From Pseudomonas shirazensis (GTDB lineage: Bacteria; Pseudomonadota; Gammaproteobacteria; Pseudomonadales; Pseudomonadaceae): DNA of 64,000 nt. The DNA is taken from positions 1,687,001 through 1,751,000 of the forward strand of contig NZ_JABWRD020000001.1 of assembly GCF_014268785.2 (NCBI RefSeq), written 5' to 3'. The translations under genes and the position numbers were made by a program. Below, piece after piece: positions 6,739-16,038 of this stretch. The notes beneath the pieces are model-generated. The model searched no databases and was not told where the DNA came from. It saw nothing but the letters and a program-made list of their open reading frames with translations. Numbering within the stretch: position 1 is the stretch's first letter; every line of letters begins with the position of its first letter.

Positions 6739-7944
6739 TCAGTTACTGAAAGTCTCGTCCAGGGCTGCCGAAATATCCTTGATCAGGTCGTCAGCATCTT
6801 CGAGACCAATAGAAAGACGCAGGTGACCATACTCAAGGAACTCTTTTGGATAGTGCTCGGAGCCACCACGGGCTTCAGGGCCCACGTGAACGATGAGTGA
6901 TTCATCGTGGCCGATGGAAACGGCTGAAGTGATGACCCTAAGCTTCGCAACGAAGCGATTCTGCTTGTCAGAGCTGCCTTTGACAGCAAACGCCATCACA
7001 CCACCGAACCCTTTACCTTCGAACTGACGACGGGCCAGTTCGTGCTGAGGGTGAGAAGGCAGGCCCGGGTAGTAGACGTAGGCAATCCGATCATCGGAAT
7101 CCAGGAACGCAGCCACCTTCTCAGCCGTAGCGAGATGCTGACGGATACGCAGAGGCAGGGTCACTGAGCCACGCATGATCAGCCAGGCATTGAATGGGGA
7201 AATGACAGCGCCCAAGTCAACCAAGGCGTCATGCTTGATCTTGCCGATCAGTTCTTTGCTGCCGATCACAACACCACCCATGGCGTCACCATGACCGTTG
7301 ATGTACTTGGTCAAAGAGTGAACAACCAGATCAGCCCCTTTGCTCAAGGCGTGGAAGAACGGTGGCGGGGTGAAGGTTGCGTCAACCGACAGCAGAGCGC
7401 CATGCGCTTTAGCAATTTCTGCCAAGCCTTCGATATCAGCGACCTTGGTGGTCGGGTTCCCGATGGACTCAGTGTGGATCAGCTTGGTGTTAGGCTTCAT
7501 TGCCTTACGTACCGCGTCCAAATCCCCCATGTTGACGAAGGTTGCTTGAATGCCATAGCGCTCAGGAAGCAGCTCTGCGAACAAACGCCACACCGCTTCA
7601 TAGGTCACGTCGCCGACAACAATGTGATCTCCACTTTTCAGAAAGGTGAAGAACACGGAGTGCAGTGCAGCAACGCCGGTCGCAAACGCAGCTGCAGCCT
7701 CACCACCCTCGATAGCTGCGAGCTTTTTCTCCAGGCACACCTGGTTGTGGCCTGCGTTACGGGTGTAGACCAACCCATCTGGGCTCGACCAGTCCATATC
7801 TTCCGGGTCATCAGGAAGACGATAAGAGTTTGCCATAACCAGCGGGGTGCGCACGGCGCCGGTGGTGACATCCATAACGTTGCCACCATGAACTGCCTGG
7901 CTGCTAACGCCCAACGTGGCCAGGTTTTCTTTATCAGGACGCAT
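6739..7944 (-). CDS. Cys/Met-metabolism PLP gamma-lyase, probable canavanine gamma-lyase
   Basis: 401 residues of fold type I, cystathionine gamma-synthase/gamma-lyase family. The PLP lysine is in VVHSLTKYINGHGDAMGG, the PLP-binding Asp in LLSVDATFTPP, and the phosphate loop in AFATGVAALHS. The usual YSRxxNPT segment is replaced by YTRNAGHNQVCLEKKL, so the Asn-Pro-Thr is absent, which separates it from standard methionine or cystathionine lyases. It is the last gene of an operon with homoserine dehydrogenase, aldehyde dehydrogenase and RidA. Canavanine gamma-lyase, which releases homoserine and hydroxyguanidine, belongs to this family and matches the context. Methionine or homoserine gamma-lyase activity is the main alternative. 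Confidence 0.75.
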   Translation of the reverse strand: MRPDKENLATLGVSSQAVHGGNVMDVTTGAVRTPLVMANSYRLPDDPEDMDWSSPDGLVYTRNAGHNQVCLEKKLAAIEGGEAAAAFATGVAALHSVFFTFLKSGDHIVVGDVTYEAVWRLFAELLPERYGIQATFVNMGDLDAVRKAMKPNTKLIHTESIGNPTTKVADIEGLAEIAKAHGALLSVDATFTPPPFFHALSKGADLVVHSLTKYINGHGDAMGGVVIGSKELIGKIKHDALVDLGAVISPFNAWLIMRGSVTLPLRIRQHLATAEKVAAFLDSDDRIAYVYYPGLPSHPQHELARRQFEGKGFGGVMAFAVKGSSDKQNRFVAKLRVITSAVSIGHDESLIVHVGPEARGGSEHYPKEFLEYGHLRLSIGLEDADDLIKDISAALDETFSN

Positions 7945-7960
7945 CTTAATACCCTCTTAC

Positions 7961-9514
7961 TTATTGAACTTCTTTTAATGTGGGCTTAACAGCCAACTGT
8001 TCGTTTGCTTCAGCAGCAGCGTTTGAGACCAACTCCTGATTTTCATCGAATTTCAATTTACCGTTTGCGATCCCGTAAACTCGACCTCGAACAACATACC
8101 AGCCAATTACAAGAACCGCTGCATAGAAGGGAATAGACGCTGCGGAGTACGTACCCACTGGATAGTCGCAAGCAATCAAAATGAAGATCAGAACGAAAAA
8201 TGCCAGGGTTGCATAACCGCTATAAGGCGCAAACATCATCCTGAATTTGGGCCGTTCGATAAGGCCTTGCTGGGAAAGCTTGAAGAGCTTGAGCTGGCAC
8301 AGAATAATCACTCCCCATGCACCAAGCATCAAAATAGCCGTCAACGACATAGCAATTTCAAAAGCCTGACCAGGGAGAAATGCGTTCATTGCAACGCCAA
8401 CCAAGGAGGCAATTGTCGTGAACATAATCCCTGCAAACGGAACCCCATTGCTGTTCATTTTCACAAGGAATGGCGGCGCAGAGCCTGTTACAGCAAGCGA
8501 GCGAAGAATACGTCCAGTGGTATAAATCCCAGCATTGAGAGATGAAATGGCAGCAGTGAACAACACCATATTCATGATTGCATCAGCACCGCGCACCCCA
8601 ATGGCACCGAAGAAGGTCACCAGTGGACTCACTCCTGGGATGTAAGAGGAACTCGGCATAAGCAACGAAAGCAGCAATATAGTGCCAACATAGAAAACAA
8701 CAATACGGAAGACAACTGCGCGAATGGCTTTAGGCATGACCTTTTCAACATCTTGGGCCTCCCCTGCTGCTGTGCCAACAAGTTCAATACTGCCGTAAGC
8801 GAACACTACGCCTTGTATCAAAATTACAGCCGGCATCACACCATAAGGGAACCACCCCCCATGATCTGAAATCAACTGAAATCCAGGAACATGGCCATCG
8901 ATGGGTGTACCGAAGATAACCATGTACACACCCACGCAGAGGAATGTAACCAGGGCTGCTACTTTAAAAAAGGCAAACCAGAACTCCAGCTCGCCAAAAA
9001 TCTTGACTGACACCAGGTTAATACCAGTAATAATCGCTAGCACACCCAGTGCGGAGGCCCATTGTGGGACATCTTCAAGGAATGGGACATACGCCTTGAA
9101 GAAATTGAGGTAAAGCGCCGTCGCAGTGAGCTCAGCAATCGCAACCGTTACCCAGTTTGTCCAGTACATCCAACCCGCGGCATAAGCCAGTTTTTCACCA
9201 TAGAACTCTCGGGCATAGGACACGAATGACCCGGTGGACGGCCTGTGAAGAACCAACTCACCAAGAGCGCGAATGATGAACCACGCAAAAACACCGCACA
9301 CAGCGAATGCAAAAACAAGTGAAGGGCCGGCCTCAGAAAGTCGAGCACCTGCACCTAGGAATAAACCGCTGCCAATCGCCCCACCAATGGCGATCATCTG
9401 TATTTGACGAGCTCGCAACGTCTTTTTGTAACCGACGTCTTCCGCACCAACATACTTAACCCGGCTTGCACGCTCATTAGCTGGGCCAGCAGACACACTC
9501 TCTTTAAAGCTCAT
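7961..9514 (-). CDS. APC-superfamily amino acid permease
   Basis: 517 residues with about twelve membrane helices. The first helix carries the family motif (RQIQMIAIGGAIGSGLFLGAG), followed by GELVLHRPSTGSFVSYARE. It is of the amino acid transporter type of GabP, LysP, AnsP and AroP, all proton symporters in the inner membrane. It sits 16 bases upstream of the gamma-lyase in the same operon, so it likely imports the pathway substrate (canavanine, homoserine or a related amino acid). Specificity cannot be read from sequence. Confidence 0.85.
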   Translation of the reverse strand: MSFKESVSAGPANERASRVKYVGAEDVGYKKTLRARQIQMIAIGGAIGSGLFLGAGARLSEAGPSLVFAFAVCGVFAWFIIRALGELVLHRPSTGSFVSYAREFYGEKLAYAAGWMYWTNWVTVAIAELTATALYLNFFKAYVPFLEDVPQWASALGVLAIITGINLVSVKIFGELEFWFAFFKVAALVTFLCVGVYMVIFGTPIDGHVPGFQLISDHGGWFPYGVMPAVILIQGVVFAYGSIELVGTAAGEAQDVEKVMPKAIRAVVFRIVVFYVGTILLLSLLMPSSSYIPGVSPLVTFFGAIGVRGADAIMNMVLFTAAISSLNAGIYTTGRILRSLAVTGSAPPFLVKMNSNGVPFAGIMFTTIASLVGVAMNAFLPGQAFEIAMSLTAILMLGAWGVIILCQLKLFKLSQQGLIERPKFRMMFAPYSGYATLAFFVLIFILIACDYPVGTYSAASIPFYAAVLVIGWYVVRGRVYGIANGKLKFDENQELVSNAAAEANEQLAVKPTLKEVQ

Positions 9515-9665
9515 ACGCCAACACCTTGTTATTTTATTACGGCAAGGTGCAAGTCATACACACCTTACATACGCAGCATATTCACATCGAAAAGTCATCA
9601 ACCCGCACACTCCAAGCCAGGTAGACCTGGATGTAGCCAGCAGACAATCTATAACCGCACGACAG

Positions 9666-10046
9666 TTAGTGAGAATCGCCAATAAAAGCTTGAACTTCTA
9701 TCTCAACATCCACACCCAGTACCAGCTCAGAAACAACCGTCGAGCGCGCAGGCAGATTTGTGCCGAAGAATTCTTTATAGACTTCATTCAAGCCATCAAA
9801 ATGACTCAAATCTGACAACCATACTGTTGCCTTGACGACCTGATCAAAACTGGACCCAGCCGCAGCCAAGGTTTCACCAATGCGCAGGCACACAGCTTTG
9901 GTCTGAGCCCTGATGTCACCCTTTATGAGATCACCAGATGCGCTAACCGGAATCTGCCCTGAAAGGAATAAAAAACCACCCGCCTTCGCTGCCCTGGAAA
10001 GAGGGAGTGGTGCCTGGCTAGGGTATCGTTGAATAAGGTTGCTCAT
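9666..10046 (-). CDS. ridA: RidA-family enamine/imine deaminase
   Basis: 126 residues with the family core LSGQIPVSASGDLIKGDI and ARSTVV; the Arg of this last motif binds the substrate carboxylate. RidA proteins hydrolyse reactive 2-aminoacrylate or 2-aminocrotonate released by PLP eliminating enzymes. Placed between the aldehyde dehydrogenase and the permease, it would protect the cell from enamines leaked by the gamma-lyase of the same operon. GGGGAG precedes the ATG. Confidence 0.9.
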   Translation of the reverse strand: MSNLIQRYPSQAPLPLSRAAKAGGFLFLSGQIPVSASGDLIKGDIRAQTKAVCLRIGETLAAAGSSFDQVVKATVWLSDLSHFDGLNEVYKEFFGTNLPARSTVVSELVLGVDVEIEVQAFIGDSH

Positions 10047-10133
10047 TATCGCTCCCCTGATCTTGGATAAGGGGCACGGATGCCCCTCCTTTACTACCTG
10101 ACGAAAAACCGGCCCCTGAAGTGTCTTCAGTCG

Positions 10134-11549
10134 TTACTCACTGGGCCCGTTCAGGCAAATGACCTTAGGCTGGGTCATATCTTCGTAGGCGAAGCGCACA
10201 CCCTCACGCCCCATGCTGCCGTACTTGAAGCCACCAAATGGCATTGCATCGAAACGGTAGTCAGACGAATCGTTGATCATCACACCACCCGCCTCAAGCA
10301 GCTTTGCTGCCTTCATAGCGGTGTTCAGATTGCTGGTGAAAATGCCAGCGTGCAGGCTGTACTCTGGCTCGTTGGCGAGCGCCAGAGCATCTTCGAGCGT
10401 GCTGATCTCCTGCAGAATAACGATGGGGCTGAACACCTCTTCCTGCCAGACCTTACACTCAAAGCTCACGTCTTCCAGGACGGTTGGATAGAACAGTGTG
10501 CCCTCCCGCTTGTTACCAAGCAGAACCTTGGCCCCCTTGCTGACAGCTTCCTGTACAGAATCCTCTGCACGTTTGGCCGCTGCCTCAGAGATCATTGGGC
10601 CGACGTCCGTCGCCTCGTTTGACTGATTCCCTACTACCAAAGCGCGGGACTGCTCGACGAACTTCTCTTTGAAGATCTGATAGATCTTGCTGTCGATCAG
10701 AATCCGCTGGGTACCAATGCAATTCTGCCCTGCCGCCCAGTACGCGCCCGAAACGCACGACTCGACGGTGGATTCAAGTTCGCAGTCGGCCATGACGATC
10801 ACTGGCGCATTACCACCAAGATCCATCGCAATCTTCTTGAGGCCGGCAGTCTTGGTAATCTGCTCGCCTGTAGCAAAACCACCTGTGAAGGAGATCATCC
10901 GTACAGCGCGGTGGGCAACCAACGCCTTACCCAGTTCAGCGTCACCGGTAGCCACCGAAACAACTTCAGTAGGCAACCCAGCCTTGTTCAGGTAACTCAC
11001 CAGCTTGACGGCGGACAGCGGAGCGAGCTCGGAAGGCTTCAGCACCACTGAGTTGCCGCCGGCGATGGCCGGGCCCAGCTTATGAGCAACCAGGTTCAGC
11101 GGGTCGTTATAAGGGGTGATAGCCAAGATCACACCCAGAGGCTCGCGAGTGAACCACCCTTGGCGAGATTCAGAACCAACATAAGAGTCGAATGGAATCA
11201 CCTCTCCGGCGTTACGCTTGGCCTCTTCAGCTGAAAGCTTGAGCGTGTTTACACAGCGGAGAACTTCCTTGCGCGCTTGGCGAATTGTTTTACCAGACTC
11301 CGCTGAAATGAGTTTCGCGAAATCATCCTTGTCCTTCTCCACCAGTGCAGCTGCGTGCTCCAGAATACGAGAGCGGTCAGCGCGAGAAAGGTTGCGAGCG
11401 GTCACAGCACCGTGCTTGGCAGCATCGATCACCAAGTGAGCAGAAGTGGCAGGAACCTTGGCTACCTCACCAATCACAGAACCATCAAACGGGTTGAATA
11501 CTGTGATCTCTTCGTAATCTGTGGACAGAGCCAGACTCAAGCTATTCAT
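10134..11549 (-). CDS. Aldehyde dehydrogenase, probable aspartate-semialdehyde oxidising
   Basis: 471 residues, NAD(P)-dependent ALDH fold. Visible are the active-site Cys in [14 protein letters not shown], the Rossmann turn [22 protein letters not shown] and EEVFSPIV. The general-base segment reads MDLGGNAP where most relatives have E-L-G-G. It follows homoserine dehydrogenase by two bases, so the pair could run homoserine to aspartate semialdehyde to aspartate. This differs from phosphorylating Asd enzymes. Succinate-semialdehyde-like substrates are an alternative, but the coupling to hom argues for aspartate semialdehyde. Confidence 0.8.
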   Translation of the reverse strand: MNSLSLALSTDYEEITVFNPFDGSVIGEVAKVPATSAHLVIDAAKHGAVTARNLSRADRSRILEHAAALVEKDKDDFAKLISAESGKTIRQARKEVLRCVNTLKLSAEEAKRNAGEVIPFDSYVGSESRQGWFTREPLGVILAITPYNDPLNLVAHKLGPAIAGGNSVVLKPSELAPLSAVKLVSYLNKAGLPTEVVSVATGDAELGKALVAHRAVRMISFTGGFATGEQITKTAGLKKIAMDLGGNAPVIVMADCELESTVESCVSGAYWAAGQNCIGTQRILIDSKIYQIFKEKFVEQSRALVVGNQSNEATDVGPMISEAAAKRAEDSVQEAVSKGAKVLLGNKREGTLFYPTVLEDVSFECKVWQEEVFSPIVILQEISTLEDALALANEPEYSLHAGIFTSNLNTAMKAAKLLEAGGVMINDSSDYRFDAMPFGGFKYGSMGREGVRFAYEDMTQPKVICLNGPSE

Positions 11550-11551
11550 AT

Positions 11552-12601
11552 TCAGATCGCCTGTTTGGTTTTGTTCTTGTGGATGCTGATGATGTCGGAC
11601 AGCAGTGCGTAGGCAGTTTCAATACGGCCAGCACCAGCACCTACAACAGTGACCGGGCCCAGCAGGTTGGTTTCGAAGCTGACAGCGTTTGTGGCGCCAC
11701 TTACTCCAGCCAATGCATCAGAGTTGGGGAGGAGTTGCGGGCTGACCGAGGCAATTACAGTACCTGCCGAGGTACGCTGAGCGCTGCCGATGAGCTTCCA
11801 GCGGGAGTCATTGCGGGCCGCGTTTTGAATGTCTGCAGCAGTAATATTCGAGATGCCCTCACAGCACACATCGCTCGGGGTCAGCTGCGCGCCCAGCAGC
11901 TCATTGGCCAGAATGACGACCTTCAGACGGACATCGTGACCTTCAACGTCAGCAGTTGGGTCTGCTTCGGCATAGCCCAGCTCCTGAGCCTTCGATAAGG
12001 CATCGCTGAAGTCGAGACCGGCTTGCATGCTGCTGAGAATGAAGTTGGAGGTGCCGTTCAAAATGCCCTTGAAGCCAGTGATTTCCGAACCGGCCAATGT
12101 TTCCTGGGCCAGACGGATCACTGGAGTACCGCTCATCACGGCACCTTCAAACTCAAAGGCTGCACCATTCGTCGCAGCCAGCTTCTTGAGCGCAGTCGAG
12201 TGGAGAGCCACTGGGCCTTTGTTAGTAGTCACAACGCTAAGGCCCTTTTCCAGAGCCCAGCGACAGAATGTGGTTGCTGGCTCACCATCAACCGGATTGG
12301 TGAATGTGGCCTCAGCAACAATATCTGCACCGGAAAAACGAATGACCGTCTCGTTGGCCGGCTCAGCGCTACCATTTTCCAGAGCTGCAAAGGCGCCTTT
12401 GGCTACAGGCACCGCTACCAATTTTTTGGGATCCAGGCCGTCCTTACCAATCACCGAACCCAAGAAAATGTCGCTAACGCCAACGATTTTCAGCGTAAAG
12501 CCAAGCTCGGCAGCCCACAGTTCATTCTTCTCGGCTACCAGTTGGGCCAGAGCACGGTTCACACCACCGAAACCCAGCAAAGCAATTTTGTATTCAGTCA
12601 C
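11552..12601 (-). CDS. Short homoserine dehydrogenase without ACT domain, catabolic
   Basis: 349 residues from a GTG at 12601 with a GAGG site eight bases upstream; the longer open frame to 12712 has no good site. The N-terminal Rossmann fold is [13 protein letters not shown], and the catalytic domain shows [12 protein letters not shown] and [24 protein letters not shown]. The regulatory ACT domain of biosynthetic homoserine dehydrogenases (about 430 residues) is missing, so threonine feedback is not expected. Its place ahead of an aldehyde dehydrogenase and with a gamma-lyase points to the oxidative direction, using homoserine as fuel. The homoserine-binding Asp and Lys of the catalytic domain are kept. 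Confidence 0.88.
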   Translation of the reverse strand: MTEYKIALLGFGGVNRALAQLVAEKNELWAAELGFTLKIVGVSDIFLGSVIGKDGLDPKKLVAVPVAKGAFAALENGSAEPANETVIRFSGADIVAEATFTNPVDGEPATTFCRWALEKGLSVVTTNKGPVALHSTALKKLAATNGAAFEFEGAVMSGTPVIRLAQETLAGSEITGFKGILNGTSNFILSSMQAGLDFSDALSKAQELGYAEADPTADVEGHDVRLKVVILANELLGAQLTPSDVCCEGISNITAADIQNAARNDSRWKLIGSAQRTSAGTVIASVSPQLLPNSDALAGVSGATNAVSFETNLLGPVTVVGAGAGRIETAYALLSDIISIHKNKTKQAI

Positions 12602-12684
12602 AGCAACGGCCTCATATTGTTGTTTACCACGGGAGGAAATCGTAAGCCGCAACCCTGCTTTACCAAATATGCCAAACAGACCGT

Positions 12685-12702
12685 TTTTGCTAGCAAAATG
12701 CT
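12685..12702. promoter_or_regulatory. Candidate Lrp operator upstream of hom
   Basis: Two overlapping dyads: the perfect 14-bp palindrome TTTTGCTAGCAAAA (12685-12698) and AGCA-AAA-TGCT (12692-12702). They lie 84-101 bases upstream of the hom start, in the lrp-hom gap. The AGCA-N3-TGCT form recurs before the ABC importer of this island. Confidence 0.55.
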
Positions 12703-12729
12703 CGCGTCGCATGTCGGTTTGCCTGTTAC

Positions 12730-13167
12730 CTATTTTGTATGGGACAACACAAAGGAAGTCACAGTGTTCACCACGCCAGGGAGACTGGAAATATCAGTCC
12801 ACACCTTATTTATTCTATCTGGAGAACAAGCTTCGACAGTCAGAACAATATCAAGATCGCCACTCATAACATTGCACGCAACCACTTCAGGGATTGCAGC
12901 CACAGAGCGCACCACCTCCGCTCCTCTCATGCGATCCTGTCGGTAAACAAACACGAGCGCTCGTATCGGAGGGTGCTCTGAAGTGGCAGACCCCTTTACT
13001 ATGGTATACCCTTTTATATATCCATCTCGTTCCAATCGCTCAATCCGAAGCCTGACAGCGTTTCTAGAAAGGTTAACTTTCATCGCAATATCATTGTGAG
13101 CTAAACGCGAATTCCTAGTAAGTTCCTCGATGATCCTTTCATCGATTTTGTCCAAAGTGCGTTTCAT
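12730..13167 (-). CDS. Lrp/AsnC-family regulator of the island operon
   Basis: 145 residues starting MKRTLDKIDERIIEEL, with a GGAGG site. The N-terminal HTH (AHNDIAMKVNLSRNAVRLRIERLERDGYI) is followed by a RAM/AsnC effector-binding domain (ALVFVYRQDRM ... GDLDIVLTV). Members bind amino acids and form octameric DNA-wrapping particles. It is the first gene of the hom operon on the minus strand and very probably controls it and itself. A decayed sister copy sits at the left edge of the island. Confidence 0.9.
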   Translation of the reverse strand: MKRTLDKIDERIIEELTRNSRLAHNDIAMKVNLSRNAVRLRIERLERDGYIKGYTIVKGSATSEHPPIRALVFVYRQDRMRGAEVVRSVAAIPEVVACNVMSGDLDIVLTVEACSPDRINKVWTDISSLPGVVNTVTSFVLSHTK

Positions 13168-13251
13168 CGCCACCTCCGGATCGCGCAAAGCAATCACACA
13201 CACGTAAATTATTGTTTGAGCCCCGCACCTAGACACCCTCAGACTCGATCG

Positions 13252-13265
13252 AAGCAAGCTTGCTT
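13252..13265. promoter_or_regulatory. Palindrome upstream of lrp
   Basis: AAGCAAGCTTGCTT is a perfect 14-bp palindrome 85 bases before the lrp start. It contains AGCA and TGCT halves spaced by four bases, one more than in the other island sites. Possible autoregulatory site. Confidence 0.35.
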
Positions 13266-13457
13266 TCCGGTTAAGGATTGGCCCGCCCTGGGAGCTTAGA
13301 GGCAGCCGCAGAACCCACTGCGCAGTGTTTTTTCACCAAGCGCCACCACAGCTTCGTGCCATCGACCGAAAAAGTCAATATACTGACCGCCGCCTCACCT
13401 TCCAGCATTTGCCCGGACGGCAAAGCCACCCAGTCCCGTGAGAGCGGAGGAGAAAAA

Positions 13458-13940
13458 ATGACTGCTGCAGGCGTTTTCCACTCGTTATTTCAATACAAAG
13501 CTTGGTCTGAATCCGAGCTGTTCAAAATTTTGGCAGAGTCGCCTAATACATTCACTGCACCCCACCAGTCGGAGGCGCTCTGGCATCTCGCTCACATCAA
13601 CATCGTGGACAACCTTTTCATTGGGCGGTTGCTCGGCGATGCCATGCCGTGTGACTCGACTACAACAGAAGAGCCGCAGCGTTTATCTGACCTGTCATTG
13701 AAATTCACAGAAGCAAACAATTGGTTTGTCAACTACACCAAAGCGGCCACTGAAGCTGATCTGGAGGAAAGGTTAATTTTTGTGTTTGCAGATGGTAAGC
13801 CTGGAAATATGAACAAGTCAGAAATGTTGAGCCATGTTTTATCCCACGGCCTGCTGCATCGTGGAATGGTTAGCGGCCTACTACCCTTTGCCGCCGCAGA
13901 GGGCTGGCATGATCACTTTTCTACATTCTTGAAGAGCTGA
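13458..13940 (+). CDS. DinB-fold metalloenzyme-like protein
   Basis: 160 residues from an ATG behind GGAGGAG; the open frame extends to 13278 but that part is low complexity and has no ribosome site. Histidines placed as in the DinB four-helix bundle are visible: EALWHLAHINIVDNLFIG and LSHVLSHGLLHRGMVSGLL. The family includes thiol-dependent transferases and isomerases (bacillithiol or mycothiol type) and many proteins of unknown function. It is transcribed away from the lrp operon. No substrate can be assigned. Confidence 0.75.
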   Translation: MTAAGVFHSLFQYKAWSESELFKILAESPNTFTAPHQSEALWHLAHINIVDNLFIGRLLGDAMPCDSTTTEEPQRLSDLSLKFTEANNWFVNYTKAATEADLEERLIFVFADGKPGNMNKSEMLSHVLSHGLLHRGMVSGLLPFAAAEGWHDHFSTFLKS

Positions 13941-14059
13941 TTCAGGTTCCAGTGCTGCTCCATACCGGGGCACCCGTACTATACGAACCAAGACGTATAA
14001 GCTGAAACAAAGACGACTTGACCAGCACTCCTGACAATTAGCAAAGCGGAATACTGATT

Positions 14060-14959
14060 ATGAAGATCGATAATTTGCAGCTTACCGCTTTTTCATCAGT
14101 GATTCGGGAGGGCAGCTTTGAGGGCGCGGCTAGAAAACTGCACATAACTGCCTCCGCGATCAGCCAGAGAATCAAGCAGTTAGAAGACAGGGTTGGACAG
14201 GTATTAATCATGCGAGGCTCGCCCTGCAAAGCTACTCCAGCAGGAATCACGCTATTGAAGTTTACCGAAAAAATCGACTTTCTTGAAAACGAATTAAACC
14301 AAGACCTGGGCCTTCTCGATAATGGATTTCACAACCAGACCAGGATTCCCATCGCAGTAAATGCCGACTCCCTTGATACTTGGTTCATAGATGTTGTGGA
14401 ATGGGTTAAAAATCAGTCAAACCTAACTTTCGACATCCGAATTGAAGACCAAGATCACTCACAGGCTTTACTTCGAGACGGCAATGTAGTCGCTGCCGTG
14501 AGTGGAAGCCACACTGCCGCACCAGGTTGCCAGGTAGAACACCTCGGAAAAATGCGCTATATCGCGCTAGCGTCAAGATGCTTTCATAATAAGCATTTCT
14601 CTGCTGGTTTGAGTACAGAGACGCTCTCCAAAGCGCCCCTGCTAGCATTCAACCACAAAGACGAAATCCAACACTCTTTCATGAGATTAATTTTAAACAT
14701 AGATCTCGCCCCACCCGTTAATTACCTCCCCACCTTTCACAGTTTTTTTGAAGCGCTTGAACGTGGACTGGGCTGGGGAATGGCACCAGCGGTAGTGGCC
14801 ACGACACTTATTGACTCTAAATTGCTAGTCAATATTGCCCCGAACCACTATGTAGATATCCCCCTTTACTGGCATCGATGGCGCTGTAACTCAAAGAATC
14901 TTGAGCTCTTGACTGCAGCCGTGCGCAAGCACGCCATGAGAAGCTTGCTTCCCTCTTAG
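14060..14959 (+). CDS. LysR-type regulator of the ArgP/IciA branch
   Basis: 299 residues. The N-terminal winged HTH (LQLTAFSSVIREGSFEGAARKLHITASAISQRIKQLEDRVG) closely follows the ArgP pattern, including GSFEGAA and SAISQRIKQLE. The rest is a periplasmic-binding-protein-like effector domain. ArgP senses arginine and lysine and in E. coli controls the ArgO exporter of arginine and canavanine. No LysE/ArgO gene is adjacent here. On this island it may instead control the racemase or the basic-amino-acid importer. It is probably an accessory paralogue rather than core ArgP. Confidence 0.82.
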   Translation: MKIDNLQLTAFSSVIREGSFEGAARKLHITASAISQRIKQLEDRVGQVLIMRGSPCKATPAGITLLKFTEKIDFLENELNQDLGLLDNGFHNQTRIPIAVNADSLDTWFIDVVEWVKNQSNLTFDIRIEDQDHSQALLRDGNVVAAVSGSHTAAPGCQVEHLGKMRYIALASRCFHNKHFSAGLSTETLSKAPLLAFNHKDEIQHSFMRLILNIDLAPPVNYLPTFHSFFEALERGLGWGMAPAVVATTLIDSKLLVNIAPNHYVDIPLYWHRWRCNSKNLELLTAAVRKHAMRSLLPS

Positions 14960-15075
14960 GGCGCTTGCTGAACGCTGTTAGCAGCCCCGTGGCTGCCTGG
15001 AGCCCCCCCTGCGCTCACGCTTGCAAGCCACCTCAGATCATGTCAACCAAGCCCTTCTTATTAGAGACTGTAGAC

Positions 15076-15714
15076 ATGTATGTACCACGTCACTTCATGG
15101 AAGATCGAAAGGAAATTCTGCACAAGCTAATCATTGAAAATCCGTTTGGAACATTAGTTTCAAACGGACAATCAGGACTTGACGCCAACCACCTACCATT
15201 CGAGCTCGAGCCAAACATAGGCGAACTGGGAACACTGATGGCTCACGTATCGAAAAACAACCCTCTCCTAAACGACATAACCGCTCTGGATCAAGTACTA
15301 GTTGTATTCCAGGCGGGCAACGCTTACATCTCCCCCACCTGGCTACCCAGTAAAAAAGACTCCGAGCGTCAGGTGCCGACATGGAACTATTTGGTTGCTC
15401 ACGCAAAAGGCCGTATAACATTTCACAACGATGAAGTCCATGTGCGCAAAATGGTTGCCCGACTAACAAAGCGCCATGAAGCGTCTATGGATAGCCCCTG
15501 GAAGATGTCCGACGCACCCAAAGACTATATAAGCGAGCTGTTGACCCACATCGTTTCCATCGAAATAGAAATCACCAGCCTGTTAGGAAAATCCAAACTT
15601 AACCAAGACGATGGGGCAACAGACATGATTGGGGCGGGGTCTGCGTTGATAGCGCAGGGCGAGCAAAAAATCGGAGTAGCGATGCTGGCAGCAGCAAAAA
15701 ATCTCAAAGATTGA
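15076..15714 (+). CDS. PaiB-family FMN-binding protein
   Basis: 212 residues beginning MYVPRHFMEDRKEILHKLI, the characteristic start of PaiB/FMN_bind_2 proteins; in-frame ATGs 12 and 37 codons earlier are less likely. Conserved segments visible are NPFGTLVSNGQSGLDANHLPFEL, YISPTWLPSKK, VPTWNYLVAHAKGRI and DAPKDYI. The fold is a split-barrel flavin-binding protein. It was first described as a negative regulator of sporulation and protease genes in Bacillus, but direct activity is unclear. It may be co-transcribed with the ArgP-like gene 116 bases upstream. Confidence 0.85.
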   Translation: MYVPRHFMEDRKEILHKLIIENPFGTLVSNGQSGLDANHLPFELEPNIGELGTLMAHVSKNNPLLNDITALDQVLVVFQAGNAYISPTWLPSKKDSERQVPTWNYLVAHAKGRITFHNDEVHVRKMVARLTKRHEASMDSPWKMSDAPKDYISELLTHIVSIEIEITSLLGKSKLNQDDGATDMIGAGSALIAQGEQKIGVAMLAAAKNLKD

Positions 15715-16038
15715 TAGTCATCAGCAATCTAATCAGTCTCACGAACCACCTTAAACAATTAAAGCCATCACCACAAAATAAGCTTGCCGACGCCCTACAC
15801 CCTGCTACTCGGGTAAGTAAAATTAGAGCACCATTAGAAAATCTAACCTGACCCTTTACACATCCTCCTCTAATTAGTGATAAAACGAAGAAGTCACGAG
15901 CAGCGCTTAACTGCCTTTCTATTCCCCCTAATGAAACTGCACTAGCAAATGCAGAGGGAGGTAGCACTTGAGCGTAATCGGCACCCGGCAGCCCAACAAC
16001 AAAGATTGACTAAGCAGTTCGCCCACGGAGAGATTCAT
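15715..16038. other. AT-rich gap with no gene seen
   Basis: I find no convincing coding frame, tRNA or strong hairpin in these 324 bases. A GGAG site precedes the racemase start at the right end. A promoter for the racemase is likely here but I cannot place it. Confidence 0.4.

Noticed and set aside
13278-13457. N-terminal extension of the DinB-fold protein by 60 codons
   Set aside because: The extension has no ribosome site and no family similarity; GGAGGAG precedes the ATG at 13458.
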